Of a stretch of DNA of 64,000 bases, positions 53,937 through 64,000 are shown one piece after another. Within the stretch, counting starts at the first letter, position 1; every line of letters starts with the position of its first letter. The DNA is taken from contig NC_064045.1 in NCBI RefSeq assembly GCF_932526225.1, positions 6,620,998-6,684,997 of the forward strand, written 5' to 3'. A program made the translations under genes and the position numbers. This DNA comes from Nematostella vectensis (lineage: Eukaryota; Cnidaria; Anthozoa; Actiniaria; Edwardsiidae). The notes beneath the pieces were generated by a model. That model had not been told where the DNA came from and did not search any database. It worked only from the letters and a program-made list of their open reading frames with translations.

Positions 53937-56900
53937 TCATGCCGCTAGCTTATCGACTCCTCCTAGTTTATCCCTGTAGCTCTTGAAAACGGCTTGTATA
54001 TCGCCGATAAGCTGTCGTTCCAGTTCGTCTACTTGCGAAGGCGAAACTCCTTTCATCTCTATCGAGTCTTTGGAAAACTTGTAGCTCGCTGCAACAGAAA
54101 AAGGTGTTATCAAAATCCATTATAGGTACAGAATATGTCAAAATGTGCCGAGGTGGGGGGGGGGAGGGGGGGCTATCACCCAAATCATCCGTTGCCGTTT
54201 GTTCATCTGTTTGTTTTTGCGTGTTTCTTTGCGTTTGCTTTGAAACATTCACGTTGCATTTAGTTTCGCGGGTTTTCATCCTAACGTTTTAGTGCTACAC
54301 CCCATTGTTGTGGCTGGGGTCACGTGATTTTCCATCTATGTTCCTCCCAGCCGGTAAATAACAGACATATTTATTCCCCTTTTGGTCATAGTTCGTTGTA
54401 GGTCATTGCCACGTCAAGAGTCAATAGCGGGTCTGAATTGGGAATAAATTGGGAATGTATAAAATGGTTATTGGTAGCTTCTATAGCGATATAACGATGC
54501 CATGATTTTACGTCGTAATAGGTTCTTTATAGCGAATTTTCTAACTGTATGATCTCAGCAAAAACTCGCGCTGTGCGCTTCTTCAGCCTCCCCATAATGC
54601 ATCTCGCGGCGCCTGGGTACGCAAATCATCCGTTGCCGTTTGTTCATCTGTTTGTTTTTGCGTGTTTCTTTGAGTTTGCTTTGAAACATTCACGTTGCAT
54701 TAAGTTTCGCGGGTTTTCATCCTAACGTTTTAGTGCTACACCCCATTGTTTTAAACTATAAATTGGGAATGTATAAAATGGTTATTGGTAGCTTCTATAG
54801 CGATATAACGATACCATGATTTTACGTCGTAATAGGTTCTTTATAGCGAATTTTCTAACTGTATAAACTCAGCAAAAACTCGCGCTGCGCGCTTCTTAAG
54901 CCTCCCCATAATGCTGAGTGCTTTGACCGTGCTTGCGCTTAGGTCCACGGACTAAGGTGAATCATTACGGCGTAACTTGTGACAATTCGATTAGCCCAGC
55001 CGCGCAATGGAGGTGTATTGAGTAAAAAGATAAAAGATCGTGACTTTAGTATTTAGTGTCACATCACCCAGGGAGTTGGTATCGCGTGACCTTAAGTATT
55101 TAGGGGCGCGCTTATGGCATTTGTTGTGCCAACCACGCATCTCACACAAGCCTCATCAGCAAATAAGGCTTAAATCCTCCTGTCATAAAAAATACTTTTT
55201 CAAATTTATTTTTCAAAAATGCTTTTGAAATTTATTTATTAATATATTTTGTAATTTATTTTTTCAGTTGAAGGATGATAGATCTCACTCCACGATATCC
55301 GAACATAACTCTATTTTTCTAGCGGTTTCGACCGTTTGCTACCCGGGTCTTCAGCTTCACTCGTTAATGACGAAACAGAAGTGAGAATCAATCTTGCACA
55401 ATTGCAAGAAAATCGAGCAGGTTACCTTATCATGCGCGTGCCATTAGGCTTGCGAGATATGACTCTAATAATGCTTTAGCCAGTCAAAACTTCATCTTTA
55501 ACGAGTGGTATTTTAAATCAGGAACCCTAAGTACGGTGCTGGTCTTGTCATTACCAGCTTAATACACTCTTTTTTTCTAATATATATATATATTTTTTTT
55601 CTTATAAGAACGTACAAGCCTTAAATAACCCAGCCTCAGTGACAACTTTTTTCTCAATGCTCACCCACAGTAGTTTTTTTAACGGAATATGCTGTTAAAA
55701 GCAATGTCCAAATAAGAATAGCCTCTATAGCGTCGAAGTTATTTTTGCCCATGAGATTTTAAGGCATTTTTTTTTTTTTTTTTTTTTAGCACCATATTAA
55801 TTTAAAGTTGTTCTTATAAAAAGGGTTTATACCAGCCCTCATGCAGCTCTAAGATAAGGTCGCTTACTTTCCAAATCCCTATAATAATCACCACTGCAAT
55901 GCTTTACAAATATTCACCCAACTTATTGCTCCAATTTGTGGATGTTATGACATTTATTAAAGGCACAGTTCCCGCGGGTGTGGGATGAGGAGTATTCGGT
56001 GTTAGCTTGTTCGGGGCTCTGACAGTCACCATTTTACCACCCCAGCAGCTATAGAGCTAATAATAAAACATCCTTTTCCATCGGCGTATCTGCAATCCAT
56101 TTGGCACTCTTTAACAATTGAACTTGGTACGCTAAAGATAAAGCTATGTTTTGGGATGGTTATTTTCTAATTTCATCTGCAAATAATGCAACGGGAAACA
56201 AGAAAATAGGAGAGGCTGATAGAATCCCTTTAAAGTACACCTGCTCCCTGTGTTCATACCCAACTGTTATATCTAGCCCAAACTCCTTGTGTTGTGAGAA
56301 ACAGCTTAGCGCATCTGTAAGCAGATCTGATGTTACAAGCGTGATGAGCAAGTAGACGCCAACACTAGTCTTTTACGGCTTAAGGCTACGATTCCAACCG
56401 ATCAAACAGCGTTTAACTCGCAATTGCCAGTGAGTAATTAGACTGATCATGTTTCAGCAATCATTGCGCATTAAAGGAGAGTTCATTCCCGAACGATTTA
56501 TAAACATTCCGACCTACAGTGCCACCTTTACCGTCGAGAAAACACTCGGTTTCTTTTCTACCCGCAGAGCTTGTTGAGGATTCAAGGGAGGGAGAGGAAA
56601 GATAGATGTATCTAATCAAGACCGCGGTGGTAGAGAGGTAAGGCGATACTCCAATCCTTACGTTTCATGATCAAGTGGAATTAAGTGTGTGATCTCGCTA
56701 ATAAGTTCCAGGGGTATTCATGTGATCTTGAGAAGTGTAAAAACTTTTTGTTTTTTTGTTGACTCGGGAATATAACTTGTTGAATGCGCATTTTACACGA
56801 AAAGGTAAATAATTCTTCTGACAATAGGGTGTGAGAAATCACTCCTGTTTCATAGCAAAATAACGACAAAGTCACGCCGCTGCAGCTGATCTACGCGGCT

Positions 56901-59900
56901 AAACGGGCAAAGATATATAGATATGGGCAAAAACTTGTATAATCTACTAGGAAAAATCACAAAAGTGCGTTTGTGTATAGAGTAAACGGCGAAGGTTCTT
57001 CACACCTTTATTCTCACACTCTCTCGTCTCATAAAGATAATCGAGTACTTATCCTCAAATAGCACTTAGAATACCCTTAGATAAGCTTCTGTTTCGAGTG
57101 TTTGAAGCGACAGAAAGTGAGGCGATTCCTCTCCCGAATGTCTAGTAGAAACTACAGACATTCTTCGACTATTCCCAGCGTGTTATTTGTTCACCGATCT
57201 ACCGATTCAAGCCGATGACACAAATCCATGATGATTGCTCATCGCGTGAGATACCCACTCACTCGGGTGTAATCGTCTAGATGACCTAAAGCACGCGACT
57301 ATGCCTGTATGGATTTAAAAAAAAATGAAAAAAATGAGAAAAGATGTATGCAGTGCAATCACGATATTTCAAACACTTTAAACTTGAACATTTCGCTTAC
57401 TCGAAGTGGTGTGATTTTCTACTCTCGATAAATCCCGACGTAACAGATAGCATTGATAATTGGCATCAATTGAAAATAATCCATATCAATTTACTAGAGG
57501 ATTATCAATTGGTAAAAAAAAATTGATAACAACAGATCATCAAAAGTCGGGCGACTCTAAACTTGATATTTCAGATAACAATTGATAATAAAAATCCTAA
57601 TAAATAGAAATTGATAATCAATCATAATTGATAACATTTTAATCAAGTTGATTGATATAAATCGATCGACTTGATGATACTTGATAACGGAAAAAATATG
57701 TGAGCATCATTTGTTACCAAGTGCTAAAAATAATTTATAATCATTTAGTAAGTTGATATCAATTATGATCAATTTCATTAATTGTCCTTTGATTATCAAC
57801 CTTTATCAATTGTTACGTTGGGATAACTTGATGAATCGAACTTCCTTCACACATGCGCACAAGCTTTCTGTGTCCGCTCGTTTCCTTTGCTCCACATCAA
57901 ACTGGGTTAAAACAGGTTTCTCTTATCGTGGTAGAAATGGAGATACCTCAGTTTAGAAGGAACTTGAACCAAATTCGAGTAACTCGCAAGCTCAAAGTCG
58001 ATTTCGTGTCCAAAAGTAATATTCTACATTTTACCCTGGATAAATAGAACATCTCGAGTAAACGTATTGTATGATTGTGATCTGTTTGCCTCTGTACTCT
58101 GTTAGAGGGAATGTTGATTGCTTGATGTATTAATTCTCTCAAACAAACTTATTTCGCATAAATCTTGTAAAAGGAAAATTTAAAACTAAACGAATTAGTC
58201 TTGATAATCTTAATACTGTAAATTAAATCTTGTTGTGCTAAACATGATAACAATTTTTGATAACGGATCTCGTATATTCATACACTTCCTTCTATTTGTG
58301 ACATTCATTTCTTTCGAGTTCGGCATATAAGCGCGCCGGTTTATCATTAAAGCTTGAATCACTAAAACGAATATTCGACCATTGTTATTTGTCTTGCTAA
58401 AGACAAATTTTATTTTTATAGTGACATTTTGACGAGGCCCGAGATCGAATTAAAAAGCTAGTAAAATATTTCATGTCATCGTCTATATATTCAAGAATTT
58501 CTGGCTGGTCTATTTCCTGAATGAAATAGACACTCTGCGATGTAAAATTTACAACTTTAAGGTAGTCCTAGAATCTATTAATCATCTATTCAATATTTTC
58601 TTGACCTCCGGTGCTATACCCCTCTCGTGCTTTACGCTTCGACGATTGATCACACTGGCGATCGCCGTGTAACAGTAGTGCGCTGTTTTGTAGTTTCCAA
58701 CGTGGATAACTCACCAAGACCCTTAGGAAACCTGAACTCTTCGGGAGGGAGCAGCTTAGAAAAACAGGGGAATTTTAAGCCAAGTACTTAAAACAGGTAA
58801 GGGCTGGGACTGAAGGGAGAGATAGTATGGAGAGCGGGGCGTTGGGATAAGAAATTAAGGCAACTTACTCAGGCGCGTATCCCGGGTTGGCTTAGGTGGG
58901 TTGCGCAGTCATATTGAAAAAGCCTAGTATTTGAAGATTCCTAAATAAGAAATGGCCCACTTTTTTGCCGCCCCACTCCCCCCTGTGTATGCGCCTGTTA
59001 CAGCTCCTTTTGACTACTTTCGGACACGTTTGCAAACCCCCCCGTTCTAACCTCCTCTTAGCTCTTTCTTAAGGGGATAACGCTTTTTACACACAAAAAT
59101 CTTTGTCCGTACGCATGAAGCAACCGAGCAACAACTATTAAGGTAAGGTTGAGGCAGCAGTGAAGTAGCTAAGTAAGATTTCCCGGGCCAAAGGCATCAC
59201 AAAGAATAAGGTTTCTCCATAAGAATTCTTTAACAAACACATAAAAGAAATACAAACATTCAATTTCTTTACATTTTCTATTCAGGGGGTTCGAAAACAA
59301 ATAAGATGATATGATCCATGATAAATGATAAAATCATTAAACATCCTTTCTAAGAGGGAAATGGGTCAAGTAGAGACACAATGCCTTGCTAAACTGTTCC
59401 ACTTGTAAACACCTTACTGTTAAGCCTTTTCCTATATCTTTTTTTTCTCAGTTATTATTAATCTTTAGGGCTTTTATTAAAAGTACCGTATGTCTATTTC
59501 GGGAAACATTTATTGTCTTAAATAATGAATCTTGCACCCACCGGCATAATTGATGGCTATCTCTTTAAAGCAATTAACGGTTTCTCACAAATGTCTCAGA
59601 CATCTGTTCCTTATTCGATGATGAACCGCTATGTTTGACGATCACACAAAGACAATCAGACTTGAACTCACATTTTCAAGTCGAACTGTGTAGAGCTCTT
59701 ATACACTGTTTTGTTTGTTAGGTAGGAGAAGAAAATGTCAATTTTTCAAGAGCATCTTGAAAGATACGGTCTGTCCGCCGACATTTTGCTATCCCGGCCC
59801 AAAAAAAAGTGTGAGAAAGCATATATTTTTTTATCAGCTTATTTGGGAAAATATTGTGATACTTTTGATTACATTTTGATTGAAGTATAAGACCTTTGTC

Positions 59901-62900
59901 CTTAGATTACTGGTTTGTGGTTTTATCAAATGACTTGTCATCCATATCGAATGAAAAAGCATCCATTTCCATAGGGTTAATTTGGGGAAATCAATGCGAT
60001 ATTTTCGCTTGAATTTGTTTATTAAGTATAAGACTTTTCTTTCAGGTGGTTATTTCGAAATTTTAGCACAATATGTGCCTTCCAATATTAAATGACAACA
60101 ATAGACAAAGGTGTGGCTGTCTGGAGCTCTTTAATTATACCAGCACCAGGCTCTTCCTTCACAGTGTATTTAAATTAACCTTTAACTTCGCATTATTTTC
60201 AGACATAAAAAAACATCTCTATCGCGTAAAATATAGAACCAAATCTTTACGAGCTTTCGAGAGAAAAAACACAGCCGCGATTTTATCTTTGAGTGCATTT
60301 CATTCATCATTTATCAAATATTTTCAGACATAATTAACAATTATACCATTTCCATTGAGGTGGATAGTGGCGAAGTAGATATTTTGAAGCCACTATCCTT
60401 CGAAATGAAAATGGTATAATTGTCTTAGGCTAAGTTCAAACGTCGTATTATCCATGAGCCGTATTCATTGCAAATGCGTGCAAATGAAGATGGGACAATC
60501 GATTTGGTTCATTTGCATGCATTTGCATTGAATACGGTTCATGGATAATACGATGTTTGAACTTAGCCTTAGTATATAAACGAACTTTAAAGCAATTTTC
60601 TTTTCGGAAATACTTGCAAATCGGCTGTTGTACTTTCCATTTTTCTTGATTTCGGGGCGCAGGTGGTGTATATTGCATTTCATCCAGAGTTTCTCAACCA
60701 ATCAAATCGCTTGTTCTTGCGAGGTTTCCCGAGTTAAAAAAATATGTCTCCTAAAAGCAATTAACATGATAAAAAGTATGGACGCAAATCTTTACGAGCT
60801 TCCGAGAAAAAAACGCAGCAATTTGCCAAATGCATTTTTTAAGGAAAACAACTAGAAACAAGAAATAATAAGAAAAAGCTCAAATCAGTCGTGACTACAA
60901 GGAGAACACTAGAAAACATGTCATTACACTCTTTTATTTATAAAAAAACATTTTTATAAGAACATGCAGTCTGAGATTTCACCAAATTTTTTAAAAAAAT
61001 GCTAAGAACGCCGAGGCTCAGATAGCAGAATTTTATCTTTTTTAGTTCTGATGCGTTCTAAAATGCAGAATCTAATTGTGCACATAGTAACAACCTTAAT
61101 TTTATTGCTATTGATCATTTGTGTAATTCTCTTCCTAATAATTCATTGGGTATTATATTCTTATATACACTAAAATTTAAAAACATCATTAAGAACATAT
61201 TCAGCCTTAAAATGTCCCAAAAAAAGAACGGCCCAGCCTCAACTGAAAATTAAACGCTCTTATAAAAAAGAGTGTATTTACCATTACCTGTTAAACATGA
61301 ATTTCGCGCAAATATTTTATCAGACTAGAATAGTGGGGTAGATTACGGATGCACAAGCTTGGCGTACCCTAGAGTGAGGTAATTGGGACATCACCTGTGT
61401 TTATTTCATTAATATGTACGGCAAGTATCCGCTAGGCCGCTAGGGTTAATATTGTGACTTCATTTTGGCTATGCACGCCTAGCCTGATATGTGCAGCAAG
61501 TACGCTGGAGACAGAAAATATATTTGAATGAATCTTGTTTTGAAAACTTTCGTCGTTCTTGGTCACTCGGTCATTTCCTTAAGGACATTACACACCATAT
61601 CTGAAAGCATGTTTTAATAATTTTTTTCGCTTTTTTATCGCCCTAGAACTGTGTACGTCCAGAAATACCATGTTTACTTGCAGGAATTTGTGTTAATTAC
61701 GAGATTGCAGGCTGCCATTTTGAAAAATAGGCCCAGGCCTTAACGTCTTAAAACATCACAGGTCACCCACAGGCTAGCCCAAGGATAAGATAGACGATCT
61801 CTACGATGAGGGACTGGGCAATAGAGTGACGTAATACTGACGTCATCAGTAATGCCTAGTGCACACTACTGACGTAACGACATAACAACATAGACGCGCG
61901 CACTCTTTTAAGCCTGACATAATAACATAGACATAATGACATAAAAGAAAAAACATGTATATCATTATGTTCATGTCGTTATGTTGGGCTTATGTCAAAA
62001 TGTCAAACCATTCACTCTTGAACATGAATATAAATAAATATGAATATAAGGGTGCACGCGCCTATGTCGTTATTTCACTAGTGTGCACCAGGCATAAGTG
62101 CTGGTCTTACCTGCTCTGCGCCGCAAACACCCGCTAGGGTTAAGATAGACGATCTCTGCGATGACTCCAATCACGAAGATGACAAGCACGATTACGATAC
62201 ACGTGTAAAGCGATGGCAGGAACAGGTCACCCGTCGGATCAAAAATGCTCTGGGAGTTCTTTACCGCCTCTTTGTTAATCGCCTGTTAACAAGAAGAGAA
62301 TAACTGTTAACAGACAATCACAGCGGCTGCTAGCTCAGTAGTAGCGAATGGCAAAATAGGCAATGGATCGTTTTGAAGTTAATGGGAGTGCTGTGAATTT
62401 TTGGCTCGAAAGCAAGGCGTTGGTCTTGTCTACAGTTATAATTTGATAAAAAAAGGCTACCCAAAAAAGTGGACCCGAGGACCTAAAATTCTCATCACTG
62501 TCTTGGCTTTTTCTTGATATAAACAAATGGTACAGCAATGCATCATGGGAAGTTTGAGCTTTTCCAATTCAATCTGACCTCAAGATGAGTTGACTAGAGG
62601 TTATTCAAGTCCAAGGCGACAGATCACCCCTCTTCCACACGTTTTGAGTAGTTACAAGTAGGTGTTAATCCGCTTCTTGCATTAAGTTAGAATCCAGACG
62701 TCGGCAAAGAGTTATCAATCACACCAGAGCTTACGAATATGATATCGATCGATTTCAACACCAAGTTACACACAGGTATCGATTTGTTACGCACCTTGAC
62801 AGTTTTACTCAGCTGCGAGCTGACGAAGTTGACAAGCAGGTATCGTTTAAACCCGAGCTTAAGAACAAATATCGCTTTTTTACCCACCTTGACTGTTTTA

Positions 62901-63656
62901 CTCAGCTGTGAGCTGACGAAATTGACGACCAGGTATCGATCGCGCGCGAGAATCCTATTGAAGCACGCGCGAATCACGGGGTCGTTGATGATGGCGCCGT
63001 AAGCCATCCCGTCCTGCCTCACGACTGCATTCTTCTTGAATAAGGAATCCGGAAACACTTCGGAGAAATGGCTGATCTGGTAATTATCGAGAAGCACCCC
63101 TGCAAACCATACCACGTTGAGAAAAAAAGGGAATCCATATCAATCAATCTTGTTTTAAAACTATCGTTTTTCTACCTCGCTCGGTTAATTCCTTATTAGG
63201 AAATTACTTGCCATATTTGGAAGTCCGCTTCAGTCGTTTTTTCGCTTTTTTGTCGGCCTAGTACTGTGTACGTCGTTGGATGGTCCGAGGTGCTGGGAGA
63301 GGGAGGGACTGTGCCCGAGTCATGGATACGCTACTTACTACGTCATTCGTTTGCAGTTGCTGTTAGTATTATATACATCCGCCCTGTTCACGTCCTTACG
63401 TAGCACATTGTATTTTGCAAGTAGAAATACATACCATCTATTTCCCTTTTATCGAGAGCTTGGCGAATCTCGTTCACGTCTCTGTATACTGCAAGGAAAA
63501 CAGGCTTATGTGCGGCACATTTGCTATAATTTGTCTTTAAGTAGCCTTGGTATATGATATAGTCCTAAGTTAACTACAAGAGAGTAGTTTACCTTGTATG
63601 TCGGCTTGTTCATTCATGGCAACAGCGAATTCTATCGACCGCTCTAACACGCCGAC
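53937..63656 (-). CDS. Ion-channel/receptor-like protein with PBP-type ligand domain (3' part, five exons)
   Basis: Exons on minus: 63656-63593, 63488-63435, 63099-62888, 62282-62111 and 54088-53937 (stop TGA). All have AG/GT borders and compatible phases (1,1,0,1). The product reads VGVLERSIEFAVAMNEQADI, VYRDVNEIRQALDKREIDG, VLLDNYQISHF, then VVRQDGMAYGAIINDP and CFNRILARDRYLVVN. This matches the distal lobe of a type II periplasmic-binding fold as in ionotropic glutamate receptors (reporter motif DGVLLDNY). A helix IVIVLVIFVIGVIAEIVYL resembles the final M4 segment, followed by CLRRR and a 49-residue cytoplasmic tail. The upstream pore region lies beyond the right edge. Ligand and true channel activity are inferred. 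The last intron is 8 kb and filled with repeats. Confidence 0.65.
54180..54914. repeat. Tandem segmental duplication in the last intron of the channel-like gene
   Basis: AAATCATCCGTTGCCGTTTG ... (54180-54310) recurs at 54625-54753, and AAATTGGGAATGTATAAAAT ... CTCCCCATAATGC (54446-54600) recurs at 54762-54914. The second copy lacks about 130 bases between the two blocks. Identity is high, so the event is recent. Confidence 0.85.
54915..60338. other. Intron of the channel-like gene, no exon recognised
   Basis: It contains a (TA)n tract near 55580, a T run near 55769-55788, a cluster of TTGATAA motifs (57440-57720) and scattered repeat fragments. No plus-strand gene was convincing. Confidence 0.45.
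57440..57720. promoter_or_regulatory. Dense cluster of TTGATAA / GATA-type motifs
   Basis: About ten TGATAA or TTATCA sites lie within 280 bases (for example CAATTGATAATAAAAATCC and AATTGATAACATTTTAATC), mostly embedded in CAATTGATAAC. They match the GATA-factor consensus WGATAR and form a possible intronic enhancer. Spacing is irregular, so it is not a simple tandem repeat, but a decayed satellite cannot be excluded. Confidence 0.3.
60339..60421. mobile_element. 83-bp hairpin element
   Basis: AATTATACCATTTCCATT and GGATAGTGGC on the left are mirrored by GCCACTATCC and AAAATGGTATAATT on the right. This is a short foldback MITE or relic. Confidence 0.65.
60428..60568. mobile_element. 141-bp Harbinger-like MITE with TTA duplication
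   Basis: About 50-bp near-perfect inverted ends (GGCTAAGTTCAAACGTCGTA ... / ... TACGATGTTTGAACTTAGCC) are flanked by TTA at 60425-60427 and 60569-60571. A 3-bp TWA duplication fits PIF/Harbinger. Confidence 0.8.
60572..61780. other. Intronic sequence, no gene recognised
   Basis: 60230-60300 and 60785-60840 share ATCTTTACGAGCTT(T/C)CGAGA, a small dispersed repeat. 61525-61680 resembles 63140-63265 (TCTTGTTTTGAAAACTTTCG; TTCGCTTTTTTATCG), a duplicated intron piece. Confidence 0.4.
61781..61830 (-). pseudogene. Relic or alternative copy of the M4 exon end
   Basis: AAGATAGACGATCTCTACGATGA repeats the channel exon at about 62137-62160 with one change. On minus it is preceded by a plausible acceptor (ATTGCCCAG) and reads SLIVEIVYLILGLACG then a stop. 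Together with the duplicated intron sequence at 61525-61680, it points to an old partial gene duplication, or to an alternative last exon. Confidence 0.4.
61852..62095. mobile_element. 244-bp MITE with ATGCCTAGTGCACACTA ends
   Basis: Left ATGCCTAGTGCACACTA ... ACGACATAAC and right TCGTTAT ... TAGTGTGCACCAGGCAT are inverted copies. The interior has several CATAATGACATAA repeats. It starts 16 bases from the donor of the M4 exon. Confidence 0.65.
62700..62887 (-). repeat. Tandem duplication of the channel exon end and its splice donor
   Basis: On minus, RYLVVNFVSSQLSKTVK|GTGGGT at the end of the third listed exon is followed 93 bases later by RYLLVNFVSSQLSKTVK|GTGCGT, in frame and with no stop between. 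A third, poorer copy (GGTATCGATCGATTTC region) follows. Use of the second donor would add 31 residues. Confidence 0.8.
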
Positions 63657-63717
63657 CTTAGAATAAAGAGCGCGTTAGTTATGCACCTATTTCAAATATG
63701 GTTGCACTCGGAGAATC

Positions 63718-63892
63718 TGTGTCGTAACCCGAAGTGCTTCATGGATATCAAATAAATGAGAAATAAAAGTTTATGAAAACAAACAGGTTTGAAAAGCTTT
63801 AGCGTTTTTGTTTATGTACCTCTTATCGGCGTTCAGAGACCAGGATTCAGCCATAAATACGTTACCCATGAAGCACTGCGGGTTACGACACA
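63718..63892. mobile_element. 175-bp MITE with TGTGTCGTAACCCG ends
   Basis: TGTGTCGTAACCCGAAGTGC plus TTCATGG on the left is mirrored by CCATGAAGCACTGCGGGTTA plus CGACACA on the right. No duplication is obvious. It lies in an intron of the channel-like gene. Confidence 0.7.
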
Positions 63893-64000
63893 TAGCATTC
63901 CAACCTTATTCGAATTAGGTGTATATAATGGCATGATAAAATTGAGATCCACGGGGAAAATAATATGGTCAGTCTTTTGTTTAGTTGCTTGTTTAAAATT

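Noticed and set aside
55040-55228. Short plus ORFs in 55-62 kb
   Set aside because: They have no domain, splice context or repeat-free sequence, and lie in a long intron of the minus-strand gene.

Overview
This is eukaryotic genomic DNA: split genes with GT-AG introns, transposon debris and many minisatellites. The gene content suggests a cnidarian, most likely an anthozoan such as a sea anemone or coral. It includes a tandem family of intronless melatonin-receptor-like GPCRs, a Ty3/Gypsy element, a decayed multicopy protein family of a kind I recall from cnidarian genomes, and NTAN1 and TXNDC11 orthologues. The taxonomic call is an inference.

Layout. 1-3424 (+): the last six exons of NTAN1 (N-terminal asparagine amidohydrolase), with a TTAA-flanked DNA element and a 31-bp minisatellite in one intron. 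4568-25766 (+): an array of class A GPCRs with an NRY motif in place of DRY. Six copies are intact, two are broken (one by a foldback transposon), two are orphan TM7-plus-tail cassettes, and a truncated ninth unit ends the array. 25767-33480: no intact gene, but minisatellites, MITEs and a decayed repetitive coding element (30495-31980, minus). 33487-37446: a rearranged Ty3/Gypsy element. LTR-gag-protease-RT start-LTR reads on plus, while the rest of RT, RNase H and integrase lies inverted just outside the 5' LTR.

37752-52684 (+): TXNDC11, an ER membrane thioredoxin-domain protein. It has about 14 core exons whose phases all join, from a signal-anchor first exon to a coiled-coil last exon. 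53937-63656 (-), running off the right edge: the 3' half of a probable channel or receptor with a periplasmic-binding-protein-like (ionotropic-glutamate-receptor-like) ligand domain, a final membrane helix and a cytoplasmic tail. TXNDC11 and this gene are convergent, separated by a ~108-bp repeat carrying GCGCATGCGC palindromes.

The most unusual signal is a recurring pattern. At four exon ends (TXNDC11 at 40147, 49252 and 50398; the channel gene at 62888) the 5' splice junction or the sequence beside it has been tandemly amplified into the intron. The largest array is about 39 units of 60 bp that each repeat the donor and stay open in both strands. The GPCR array is the second point of interest: it shows mosaic gene conversion, a swappable repeat-built C-terminal tail, and a leader uORF that in one paralog is fused in frame to the receptor.
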